Shown here: positions 56,701-64,000 of the stretch, piece after piece
Layout of the letters: each line of letters opens with the position of its first letter
Position numbering within the stretch: the first letter of the stretch is position 1
Assembly (NCBI RefSeq): GCF_026151205.1
Contig: NC_087078.1
Span: 8,198,675 to 8,262,674, forward strand
DNA from: Bolinopsis microptera
Taxonomy: Eukaryota; Ctenophora; Tentaculata; Lobata; Bolinopsidae
Length of the DNA stretch: 64,000 nt
Direction: 5' to 3'
Program-made: the position numbers and the translations under genes
The notes under the pieces: generated by a model
Database searches by the model: none
What the model saw: the letters and a program-made list of their open reading frames with translations, nothing else
Told to the model about the DNA's origin: nothing

Positions 56701-58170
56701 CCGAGTACTGGAGATCTGTTGAACAAGGTGAGCATACTTTTTCGAACATGTTTGTTATCTCTGATCTGGATCTTGCTGCGGTCTCATTGGTCTCCAATCT
56801 CTACTTAGTCCCTGCTTCTAATTTTCTAATTAGACATACAGTAAAGAGATAATTGAAATCTGTACCGCACGTTTAATCTTTATAATGTACTTACGGTTGT
56901 GTTCACTGTTCATGGAATGTATTCATTTTGTGGATTTCGTTTAAGTTGAAATTTGTTATCTTACATATTCTTATCTTATCTGTCTTCATATTATCAGTTT
57001 TGATTGCCCATAATTACAACTTAGCATTGCTGCACAGTGCACAATGCATCCAAATAACTTTTGAGGAAAGATTGGTGCAACATTTACAAGGCTTCCAGGA
57101 AACTTGATAGATTATACTTGATTTTGATATGATTATTGATTGCCATATTAATAGATCATAATTGATGTTAATGTGATAATCATAAACATTGTCAAGATAT
57201 TTTTGTAAGCAGAGAAGCTCCTTAAATAAAAGTTAATCGCATTGGAAGTGGCAAGTCAGTTACAATTTAACAGCCAAAAAACTAAAGCAATCACCAAATC
57301 CAGGCAAGGTAACCGAACACAGACTACGATGTAAGGTAGTGATGAATGGAGTCCCATCGAAGAGAAAGTTGATCATCTGATGAGCAACTCCATGCACATT
57401 GCTCAACCACCCAACGTTGCAGATAGGCTACTTGCAATCGAAAACAAGGTACGGGAATCAAGTGCATGTTTAAATTGCGTTTTTAAGATATTTTAATTGA
57501 TTTTAATGGATTTTTTCAAAATACAAATTTTGAATCGGCTAAGCAGGGGGCAACTTATGATATTAGTGACACCGAGATAAAAGAAATAAAGGTGTATTGA
57601 TTACCGCTATTTCGGTATTAAAGACTAATTGAGTCTAATCACTAATGCAATGCTGTGAGGATACAATCAGAAGAACTAGCTAAATGTGAAGCAATAGTGT
57701 TTAAATTTCGTTCAATGTTTTCTTAACCATCCCTTGTTTAGAAATTGTATTTAATAATAATTAATTTTCAGTTAAAATCGTTAGAGCAGAAGGCAGAGGC
57801 CACTCATCGCCAGACAAGAAACACACTTGTTATCATTCAGGTCAGTTTTAAGAAATGTAAATTGTTTGCTGATTTTAATGATTATTCAAATTTGTTATCT
57901 CAATTCCTATGTTCTCAGTCTTACACTAACAACATATTATATGATAATCTTCTAATGCACATTTTAAATGCTATAATTTGTGTTAGTAAACTACATTTAA
58001 CAACTAAACTTGCATATTTCAGATATTTTACCAATCATATATTTCAGATATTTCTAGCGGTGTCGTTAGTTTACATTTCGTACCTGCTATACCAAGAATA
58101 CAACCTATTACAAGAGTCTATAGCTACAGATGAGCCTGCTGTACAATCCGTACCCAATCAGGAGTTGTGA
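41778..58170 (+). CDS. MOSPD2: Motile sperm domain-containing protein 2 (CRAL-TRIO + MSP + membrane anchor)
   Basis: Exons: 41778-41847, 41992-42098, 42309-42435, [42612-42697 or 43068-43156], 43588-43656, 44043-44103, 44303-44341, 45131-45185, 54438-54507, 54780-54799, 55433-55472, 55675-55778, 55955-56154, 56623-56727, 57304-57330, 57423-57448, 57772-57840, 58048-58170. All phases close, giving 465 or 466 residues. Residues about 1-235 are a CRAL-TRIO lipid-binding domain, with MLFNMSG and FIKYLISLLTEYYPDIL matching the core helices. About 283-384 is an MSP domain (VAYKVKTTAPEHYRVKP), which in other animals binds FFAT motifs at ER contact sites. EHRLR and a short coiled coil follow, then a transmembrane helix (about 426-441) and a 25-residue tail, longer than in vertebrates. 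The exon-4 duplication allows two isoforms. The 9.25-kb intron 45186-54437 holds a Penelope-like element. Confidence 0.93.
42612..42697 (+). other. MOSPD2: MOSPD2 alternative exon 4a
   Basis: The 86-nt exon enters at phase 1 and leaves at phase 0 (aatagg|gtacga). It encodes VLQLQYHKKESEK...LKKYIAYLLENR, aligning with the same CRAL-TRIO segment as exon 4b. Confidence 0.85.
43068..43156 (+). other. MOSPD2: MOSPD2 alternative exon 4b
   Basis: The 89-nt exon enters at phase 1 (ctttag|ta) and leaves at phase 0 (cgaagg|gtatgt). It encodes IWDIRRHKKNNTT...MKKLMPLLLDRR. If spliced directly after exon 4a its first codon would be TAA, so the two exons exclude each other. Confidence 0.8.
43809..43857. 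repeat. Short tandem repeat (ATTATGTTCAT, about 12-bp period)
   Basis: Four imperfect units of ATTATGTTCATA lie in the MOSPD2 intron after exon 5. Confidence 0.85.
44484..44750 (+). mobile_element. 3' fragment of the RTE-like LINE
   Basis: About 80 codons match the last part of the RT ORF at 31194-32558 (GSLPRLSNKLRSG, HCIRHPELLASDL, QQGRPRQSYLSML) almost exactly. The fragment ends in the same (TAG)n tail. It lies in a MOSPD2 intron. Confidence 0.9.
45870..45969. promoter_or_regulatory. Cluster of two X-box-like and two E-box motifs in a MOSPD2 intron
   Basis: GTTTCCATGGTAAC (45891-45904) is a palindromic match to the RFX X-box, and GTTACCATGGCGAC (45956-45969) is a second. CACGTGACCA occurs at 45870-45879 and 45921-45930. 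The 100-bp block looks like an enhancer or alternative promoter; function is inferred from motif identity only. Confidence 0.5.
46961..47113. repeat. AT-rich minisatellite, about 30-bp unit, five copies
   Basis: TTATTTATCTTATTTATTAA-type units followed by ATTATAAAC or GTTATAGAC repeat with small changes. It lies in the long MOSPD2 intron. Confidence 0.85.
47114..50889. other. Long MOSPD2 intron, no gene recognised
   Basis: Reading both strands I find no convincing exon or RNA gene. A 32-bp stretch (GGAGTAGTTCGCTGTTTATC onward, 49050-49081) recurs at 50908-50939 beside the Penelope-like element. The rest is AT-rich and unremarkable. Confidence 0.5.
51019..51042 (-). ncRNA. Hammerhead-ribozyme-like core, left Penelope arm
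   Basis: This is the reverse-complement twin of 52535-52558 with an identical core and stem II. It lies downstream of the GIY-YIG stop in the element's own orientation. Confidence 0.5.
51239..52145 (-). CDS. Penelope-like polyprotein fragment with GIY-YIG endonuclease
   Basis: The frame is open from the inverted-copy junction at about 52145 to the stop at 51239, with an internal ATG at 51928. The upstream part (LDTQIKIDEQGTLHHKFYRK) belongs to the region after the RT core. The C-terminal part has the zinc-linked Cys motif (CTIPNCIIC, CKPKCVIYKVTCKLC) followed by the GIY-YIG family signature in its Penelope form (ELYIGETSRTAHDRFSEHRR) and a late Glu (KVTEAYYINLFKPSIN). These nucleases nick the target for insertion. 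Without the RT this copy cannot mobilise itself. Confidence 0.85.
52535..52558 (+). ncRNA. Hammerhead-ribozyme-like core, right Penelope arm
   Basis: The core CTGAAGA, a perfect stem-loop TGGCG-TTGA-CGCC (stem II) and GAAA are in the order of a hammerhead ribozyme. Hammerheads are known in the terminal repeats of Penelope-like elements. I could not draw convincing stems I and III, so activity is uncertain. Confidence 0.5.
52644..54437. other. Remaining long MOSPD2 intron, no gene
   Basis: AT-rich sequence with a single TGACGTCA at about 53206. I see no coding exon, repeat array or RNA gene. Confidence 0.5.
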
Positions 58171-58804
58171 TTCAATAATTAGTTAATTAGTTAATTAATT
58201 GGTTTGTGACCGGCTTACTATACAGGACTCGACCGACTGAACTTTAAACCCGAAACTATTAAAACCCAATTTTAAACCGTACGGTTTTTATCGCTATCAT
58301 GCTGTGTTCGATGATAAAAGATTCCATTTTATGAGAAGAGTCTCTGTCTATGTTTAGCATTTGATTTGCATTTTGGCTATTAAATTATTCGTTAACTGTG
58401 TAATTTGAATTAACGCCTATTTGGGGACTGATATAGGGTCGCGGCGTATTCTCATTCCAGGATTAACTTGTAGGTTTGTCCTATTTCAGGTTGGAATTTT
58501 TGAGAAATTATTATGACTCACTTGATTTTGAATTTTAGGTTAGATTATTGTTGCCCTATTCAAATGCCTGAGATGTTGTCTAGGATTGAGCTAAATGTAG
58601 ATTTTACAAAAGCCTGGATTATGGACGGGGAAGTATTTGAAGTTTCCTTGACAATGATGACAGTGATTTGTTGATCTGCATTCTGTATGTCAGGGTCACG
58701 TGTCATATTCAGTAACTTGTATTACGTCACTTGTATTACCTCCCCACTTCAAGTCGCTAGTTTGTTGAAACATGTTGCCGTTATTGATCCACGTGCTTGA
58801 ATCG

Positions 58805-58810
58805 AATAAA
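58805..58810 (+). terminator. MOSPD2: Candidate polyadenylation signal AATAAA of MOSPD2
   Basis: It is a clear AATAAA about 635 bp after the MOSPD2 stop (in ATCGAATAAAAAC). The intervening 58171-58804 shows no other gene and is probably 3' UTR. Confidence 0.45.
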
Positions 58811-59455
58811 AACATTTGATCGTTGGGATTTCACTACCGCAACTACTAAAAGTGCAACGTTTTTAATAATGATTATGTTTAAGTTTTAGCGTTTACGTGA
58901 CAGTTTAATAAGTATCGTTTTCGACCGTGATAAGTTTTTCAAAAATGATTTAAGATAAATTGTAACCAAGCTGTGTTTATGTATGGTGGTTAGTTTCTCG
59001 TCAATGTATAAACTTGAAATGTGTTATTGGATTATATGTTGCTGATATGAAATGAAAAATCGTTTAAAAAATTGGTTTCTTTGTGCCAACTTTTTCAACA
59101 ATAAAAATACAAGAGAATTTTAAAAGGGATAAATACAGTCAATTTTTCTACAGCAAAATTAACCACAAACCAAATCTTGACAACTTCAAAGGTGTAAATT
59201 TTCATCGGACACAAATAACATCAACTCCATCGATGGGTAAGGCGGCCCTTACCCATCCATGGAGTGTTACAGCTAAGGGGGTTACCAAATACTTGCGGTA
59301 GGTCACACTGAAGGGGTCTGGGGTCTTGTTCAACTGAAAGGCCCCATCAAATTGACACCAATCCATCAAGCAAATCTGTTGTCAGTTGACAATCCAATAG
59401 TTGTAGTGTCGCAATAACACGAGGTTGTAAAGTTATTGTAAAAATGTCCTCAAAC

Positions 59456-60112
59456 TCATGCGTTGATGAGTATCTGGAATTCATCGAACGTGATCTTCCC
59501 ATCTCCATTTAGATCAGCCAGTTTAAACATGTCCTCTAACTCCTTATCACTGAGCGTTTGGTCGGGGTTCACGGTGGCTAACACCTGTTTCAGCTCTTCC
59601 TTGTCAATGTGACCGTCACCGTTCTCATCGAACATTTTAAACGCTTCCTTTAGTGACTCCTCGTCGCCCATCATTTCGTGCCTTTCCTCTGCCTCCTTCA
59701 CCATTAGAGCAAACTCAAGGTAGCTAATTAGGCCGTCTCCATCTTTATCAGCGTCATTTATCATCTCTTTACACTCTTCAGGCGACAGAGCTTGTCCCAG
59801 TTTCTCCATGCACTTCTCAAATTCACTACTACATATCGTCCCGTTTCCATCCAGGTCAAACCTAGTGAACACTTCCCGCAGCTCTTTAAGCTCCGCCAAC
59901 TTTACTTTCTTCAGTACTGTAACTGCTACACGGAACTCTTCTGCATCCATTCTCCCATTTAGGTCCTTATCTGCACATGAGATAATGAACTTGAGATCAT
60001 CTTTGTTGTATCTGCCTCCCAGTGCTTTTTTCATACACTTGCCCAGCTCCTTGCCACATAGAAACCCATCTCGGTCCTTGTCGAATGCTTTGAAGATTGC
60101 CTCGTAATTCAT
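59456..60112 (-). CDS. Six-EF-hand calcium-binding protein, copy 1
   Basis: The 218-residue protein consists almost wholly of EF-hands. Loops at residues 11-22, 48-59, 86-97, 122-133, 162-173 and 200-211 all carry the DxDxDG...E pattern (for example DKDRDGFLCGKE, DENGDGHIDKEE). Hands 3-6 resemble calmodulin or centrin; two more precede them. No signal peptide is present, so it is likely a cytosolic calcium sensor. I start at the ATG at 60112 (MNYEAIF). The frame runs open to 60205, but the same leader CCTGTACAG|TG stands before the ATG in copy 2, where the frame does not extend. That suggests a splice (or trans-splice) acceptor in the 5' UTR. It is a tandem duplicate of 61618-62274. Confidence 0.9.
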   Translation of the reverse strand: MNYEAIFKAFDKDRDGFLCGKELGKCMKKALGGRYNKDDLKFIISCADKDLNGRMDAEEFRVAVTVLKKVKLAELKELREVFTRFDLDGNGTICSSEFEKCMEKLGQALSPEECKEMINDADKDGDGLISYLEFALMVKEAEERHEMMGDEESLKEAFKMFDENGDGHIDKEELKQVLATVNPDQTLSDKELEDMFKLADLNGDGKITFDEFQILINA

Positions 60113-61617
60113 CACTGTACAGGAATTTGCGAGATGAGAAAAGATAAAAAGTGTGATATCAAGACTGGAAATATATTTAAGTGAACCTACTGAAAAATGT
60201 TCCATACTTGCAAAGCAGTCAAAACTTGTGAAAATTACTCCATTACTGAAAATTACGAACCTAAGCGCAGTGCATTTATTTCCATAAATCAGAGATATTA
60301 GAGCAAATCAGAGATAAGAGCAAAATGGTGGCAGAGAGCCGGTAAACTAATGATGATACCAAACTAAATCATTCCGTCACGGAGATGGCACAAAAAGAAA
60401 AGTGTAAACTCTGATTTTCTTTAATTTATGAATATTGTCCAATCTGTTTTGTCTTTGATTTAAATGCCTAAAATTGGTCAATACTCAAAACAAAAAACTG
60501 AAGATCGCATCGGATCGAACTATCATTCTTGCTCATTCTACTGACGAGATCGTTGCTCTGCGAAGGGTTGACATCGTCAATCAAGCTACTGATCACTGAA
60601 ACAGGTCCATGTCGACGATCGTCGAACTTGAGTTTGACATGACCAATGTGAGATCAAATTAGAAGCAATACCATGCAATAGTAAAATAATACATGGGCGG
60701 CTCTGAATTTAATAATCCCCTTTCCGGTCCACCCTGTGTACCGTTTAATGAAACCAATTTTATCATTGTTCAAGCTTTTGTCGCTGGATTAGCTTTTAAT
60801 TTGGTAGACTGAACATGAAAAATATTATATTATCTTCGTAGCTTGTTGTTAATGACTTGGCTTTTGGTTAATTTGATCCGCGTGAAACTAATTTTCAGCT
60901 CGAATCAATGATACAATTTGGCCGCTACGTAACATGAACTGTACAGTACAGCACAGCCACAACACAACTAAACTCATTCGGTGCCTGACGCCTGATCTGC
61001 CTGTAGAATTAACTGTGGAATGTGGTGTTACTGTCCTAATTTGTAATTCAGGCTGACATTTTTGACAAATTATTGTGACTTACTAAACTTTTATTTGTCG
61101 ATCAGCATGTCATGTATAGCTATAAGCTTGAAATGTGTTATAGGATTATATTATGTTGCTGATATGAAATATTGAAAAATCGTTTAAAAATGTGTTATTT
61201 TGTGCACTTTTTCAACAATAAAGACACAAGGTAATTTTGAAAGGAATATCTACAGTCAATTTGTCTACAGCTAAAGTGACCAGACTGTTACAAATTCAAA
61301 GCTATAAATAATCCACAAATAACATCAACTCCATGGATCGGTAAGGGGTTATTAAAGACTTGTTGAGTTGTGGTAGGTCACACTGAAGGCTGGGTCTGGT
61401 CCTGTTGAACCTCGAATATTGACACTTGTCCATTGGTAAGGACTAACCAGGCGCTTTGCCTGGAGTCACATTTCGAAGAAATTAAAACCGCATCATCCGT
61501 GAAATTGAATCCAAACTTGTTAACATGATCAAGCAATCTATAGTCAGTTGCTGTTGACAATCCAATAGTTGTTGGGTTAAAATAACACGAGATTGTAAAG
61601 TCATTGTAAAACTGCCC

Positions 61618-62274
61618 TCAAATGTTGATGAGTGCCTTGAACTCCTCAAACGTGATCTTCCCATCTCCATTCAGATCAGCCAGTTTAAACATGTCCTCCA
61701 ACTCCTTATCACTGTGCTTTTGGTCGGGGTTCATGGTGGCTAGAACCTGTTTCAACTCTTCCTTGTCAATGTGACCGTCACCGTTCTCATCAAACATCTT
61801 AAACGCTTCCTTTAGTGACTCCTCGTCGCCCATCATTTCATGCTTTTCCTCTGCCTCCTTCACCATTAGAGCAAACTCGAGGTAGCTAATAAGGTCGTCT
61901 CCATCCTTATCAGCATGATTTATCATCTCTTTACACTCTTCAGGCGACAGAGCTTGTCCCAGTCTCTCCATGCACTTCTCAAATTCACTACTACATATTG
62001 TCCCGTTTCCATCCAGGTCAAACCCAGTGAACACATCTCGCAGCTCTTTAAGCTCCGCCAACTTTACTTTCTTCAGTACTGTAACTGCTACACGGAACTC
62101 TTCTGCATCCATTCTCCCGTTTAGGTCCTTATCTGCACATGAGATAATGAACTTGAGATCATCTTTATTGTATTTGCCTCCCAGTGCTTTTTTCATACAC
62201 TTGCCCAGCTCCTTGCCACATAGAAACCCATCTCGGTCCTTGTCGAATGCTTTGAAGATTGCCTCGTAATTCAT
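61618..62274 (-). CDS. Six-EF-hand calcium-binding protein, copy 2
   Basis: This tandem paralogue has about 94% identity to copy 1 (14 differences in 218 residues). All six loops are present, but the fourth has Asp instead of the conserved Gly at position 6 (DKDGDDLISYLE against DKDGDGLISYLE), which should impair that site's geometry. Differences cluster in the C-terminal half (NPDQKHSD, FEEFKALINI). The ATG at 62274 follows the same CTGTACAGTG leader as copy 1; the preceding in-frame codon is GTG. Promoter-side sequence (CATTCCGTCACGGAGATGGC at 62505 and 60373) was duplicated too, so both may be similarly expressed. Confidence 0.9.
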   Translation of the reverse strand: MNYEAIFKAFDKDRDGFLCGKELGKCMKKALGGKYNKDDLKFIISCADKDLNGRMDAEEFRVAVTVLKKVKLAELKELRDVFTGFDLDGNGTICSSEFEKCMERLGQALSPEECKEMINHADKDGDDLISYLEFALMVKEAEEKHEMMGDEESLKEAFKMFDENGDGHIDKEELKQVLATMNPDQKHSDKELEDMFKLADLNGDGKITFEEFKALINI

Positions 62275-63215
62275 CACTGTACAGGAAGTTGTGAGATATA
62301 ATAAAAAAGATCAGAAGCGTGATATCAAAACTGGACAAAATATTAATGTGGACCTAATGAAAAATTGTACATACTTGCAAAGCAGGCAAAACTGATGAAA
62401 ACTCCATTACTGACAATTTCGAACCTAAGTGCATTTATTTCTATAAATCAGAAAGCAAATGGTGACACACAGCCGGCAAATGATCATTATACCAAAATAA
62501 ACCATTCCGTCACGGAGATGGCACAGAAAACGAACATGAAATTTTAAATTCGTAGTAAATCTACAAAATTTTCTTTCGTTTAAAAGTTATGAATATTGTC
62601 CAATCCGTAATAGAAAACATCGAAGAAAACTTCAAAGACAAAAAACAAACAAAAAATTCGACATATTCTAAAGGCTACTGAGACAGATTTATGTCGACAA
62701 TCATTGACAAAGAGAAACAATGCCATGCGTATAATAATAGTAAAATAATACATGGGCGGCACCTAACTTTAATGATCCCATGTCCAATCCACCCTGTGTA
62801 CGTTTAATCGAACCAATTGTTTAAATGTTTTCATCATTGCCCAAGCTTTTGTTGCTGGATTAGCTTTTTAATTTGGTAGACTGAAAACTATCACTATCAC
62901 ATTGTCTTTGTAGCTTGATGTTAATGACTTGGCTTTTGGTTATTTTGATCCACGTTTGACTAATTTTCAGCTCGAATCAATGATATAATTTTGTCGCTAC
63001 GTGAAGTGAACAGTGCAGCTTCTACCTATGTATAATTTACTTTAGACCGTGATGTTACTCATTACTGTTTGAGGCTTGAGCACGTGGATTCACTTGTAAC
63101 TGCATGTGTAATTGCTATACTTATAGCCAATGCTTATTCTGTTATATACGGAATCTGCAATTCATAGTCTGAGAGTTTTTACGGTTTTGCAGCCGAACGT
63201 GAAAACGATTTTATA

Positions 63216-63252
63216 TAAACCCTAACCACAACCCTAACCCTATAAACCATAA
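63216..63252. repeat. Short interstitial telomere-like run (CCCTAA variants)
   Basis: AAACCCTAACC, CAACCCTAACCC and TATAAACCATAACC follow each other. This is a few degenerate CCCTAA units, complementary to the metazoan TTAGGG repeat. Confidence 0.6.
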
Positions 63253-63254
63253 CC

Positions 63255-63413
63255 ATGAAGCTAATCATAACCATCGGAGTTGTGTTTTACTATATAGCAT
63301 GTCACGTGACAAACACAGTTTTTCCCGTAACTCCTCGGGAAACATTATACCCTGGATGGATGGTGAATCGGTGTCCAAAAATATATCTACAGAAGTCAAT
63401 TTCGTACCCTTAA
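63255..63413 (+). CDS. Hypothetical 52-residue secreted peptide or first exon
   Basis: An ATG at 63255 opens MKLIITIGVVFYYIACHV, a good signal-peptide-like start, and the frame ends at TAA 63413. There are only two cysteines and no known family. It could be a chance ORF or the first exon of a gene continuing right of the window. The rest of 63414-64000 shows no feature. Confidence 0.25.
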   Translation: MKLIITIGVVFYYIACHVTNTVFPVTPRETLYPGWMVNRCPKIYLQKSISYP

Positions 63414-64000
63414 GGCCATTAAACAATTGCATAAGGGCGTGGTCAAAAGGGCAATTTTACCAATCTCATTTTTTCGGTTCTATACTCTATAGACCTTTGA
63501 TCAGTTTGAGCATCCCAGAAAATATTCAGCACTCTGCTATGAAATAAAGTTGATTTTCCCTAACTGACCACAACCAGACTAATTAACCTTAAACTAAATC
63601 TAAAAAGGTTCAAAAACTAATGACACGAAAAAATGGCAATTGGGATCACCTTATTATCAGTTATAATTTATTACACGATGGAAACAATGCACTGTGGAAA
63701 TCATGCACACTTTTCCATCACAAATCATATCATTTTGATAAATTTTTAGTAATCCAATCTGGCCGTTGTCGGCACAAAATATTAACATAAGAAAGAGCAA
63801 AAACATTGCAACGTGAAATGCAGTAATACATGACACAGCATGTATTATTACAAGACCGCGTCAAGAAATGACTTAATGACAGTTAAATCAACTTGATTGT
63901 ATTTGTAACACCAATTAAATCATCGCAAATTAATCCGATTCAAATAATCAAATTGGAACCTTTAGGTAACTGTATACGGCAAAAACTGCGTGTTTGGTGC

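Larger units (their letters stand above)
58960..63060 (-). repeat. Tandem segmental duplication carrying the two EF-hand genes
   Basis: Unit 1 is about 58960-61010 and unit 2 about 61110-63060. Matching landmarks outside the genes include GTTGCTGATATGAAAT (59040 and 61155), CATTCCGTCACGGAGATGGC, and AATACATGGGCGGC (60688 and 62748). Intergenic parts have drifted by indels while coding parts stay close. The spacers 60113-61617 and 62275-63060 hold no other gene. Confidence 0.85.

Noticed and set aside
57304-57448. Apparent frameshift in MOSPD2 if 57304-57448 is read as one exon
   Set aside because: A 92-bp intron (57331 GTAAGG to 57422 TTGCAG) with consistent phases removes the conflict, and the full gene then closes at 466 codons.
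60113-60205. N-terminal extension of EF-hand copy 1 with a hydrophobic segment resembling a signal peptide
   Set aside because: It is absent from copy 2, and both copies share an acceptor-like CTGTACAG just before the common ATG.
59808-62269. Conserved + strand frames opposite both EF-hand genes
   Set aside because: They are antisense shadows; conservation follows from the EF-hand coding sequence.

Overview
This window looks like intron-rich metazoan nuclear DNA: AT-rich, with small phase-consistent exons (GT...AG), AATAAA signals, many class A GPCRs in single exons, LINE, Penelope-like and SINE retroelements, and many short DNA-transposon derivatives. A non-bilaterian invertebrate, most likely a cnidarian (hydrozoan-like), is my best guess; nothing in the sequence names the species.

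Three conserved multi-exon genes on the + strand form the backbone. (1) EIF5B, the ribosomal-subunit-joining GTPase, occupies <80..19142; 22 coding exons are visible and its N-terminus lies left of the window. (2) A glypican (GPI-anchored proteoglycan core family) occupies 20324..29921 in 12 coding exons. (3) MOSPD2 (CRAL-TRIO + MSP domain + C-terminal membrane anchor, an ER contact-site protein in other animals) occupies 41778..58170. It has a duplicated exon whose two copies cannot be used together without a frame break.

Other genes sit inside their introns. EIF5B introns hold four intronless antisense genes: a secreted or membrane PAN-like/lectin-like/sushi protein (2752..3870) and three class A GPCRs (7673..8764, 9881..10915, 13182..14234). 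The largest glypican intron holds a tandem pair of same-strand genes for small secreted cysteine-rich proteins (23089..23646, 26062..26628). At the right end, two tandem, about 94% identical six-EF-hand proteins lie on the - strand (59456..60112, 61618..62274).

The gap between glypican and MOSPD2 (about 30-41 kb) is a transposon graveyard. It holds an RTE-like LINE, a CR1/Jockey-like LINE whose ORF1 fuses an AlkB-type dioxygenase to an SGNH hydrolase, an RT fragment and a tRNA-derived SINE. A Penelope-like element with a GIY-YIG nuclease, inverted arms and hammerhead-like cores lies in a 9-kb MOSPD2 intron. Several MITEs keep intact target-site duplications: 8-bp hAT-type, TTAA piggyBac-type, and one with a 4-bp candidate.

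The most notable points are the AlkB-SGNH LINE ORF1, the mutually exclusive MOSPD2 exon pair, the glypican with no Ser-Gly dipeptide, the fast-diverging secreted cysteine-rich pair, and the Penelope/hammerhead palindrome.
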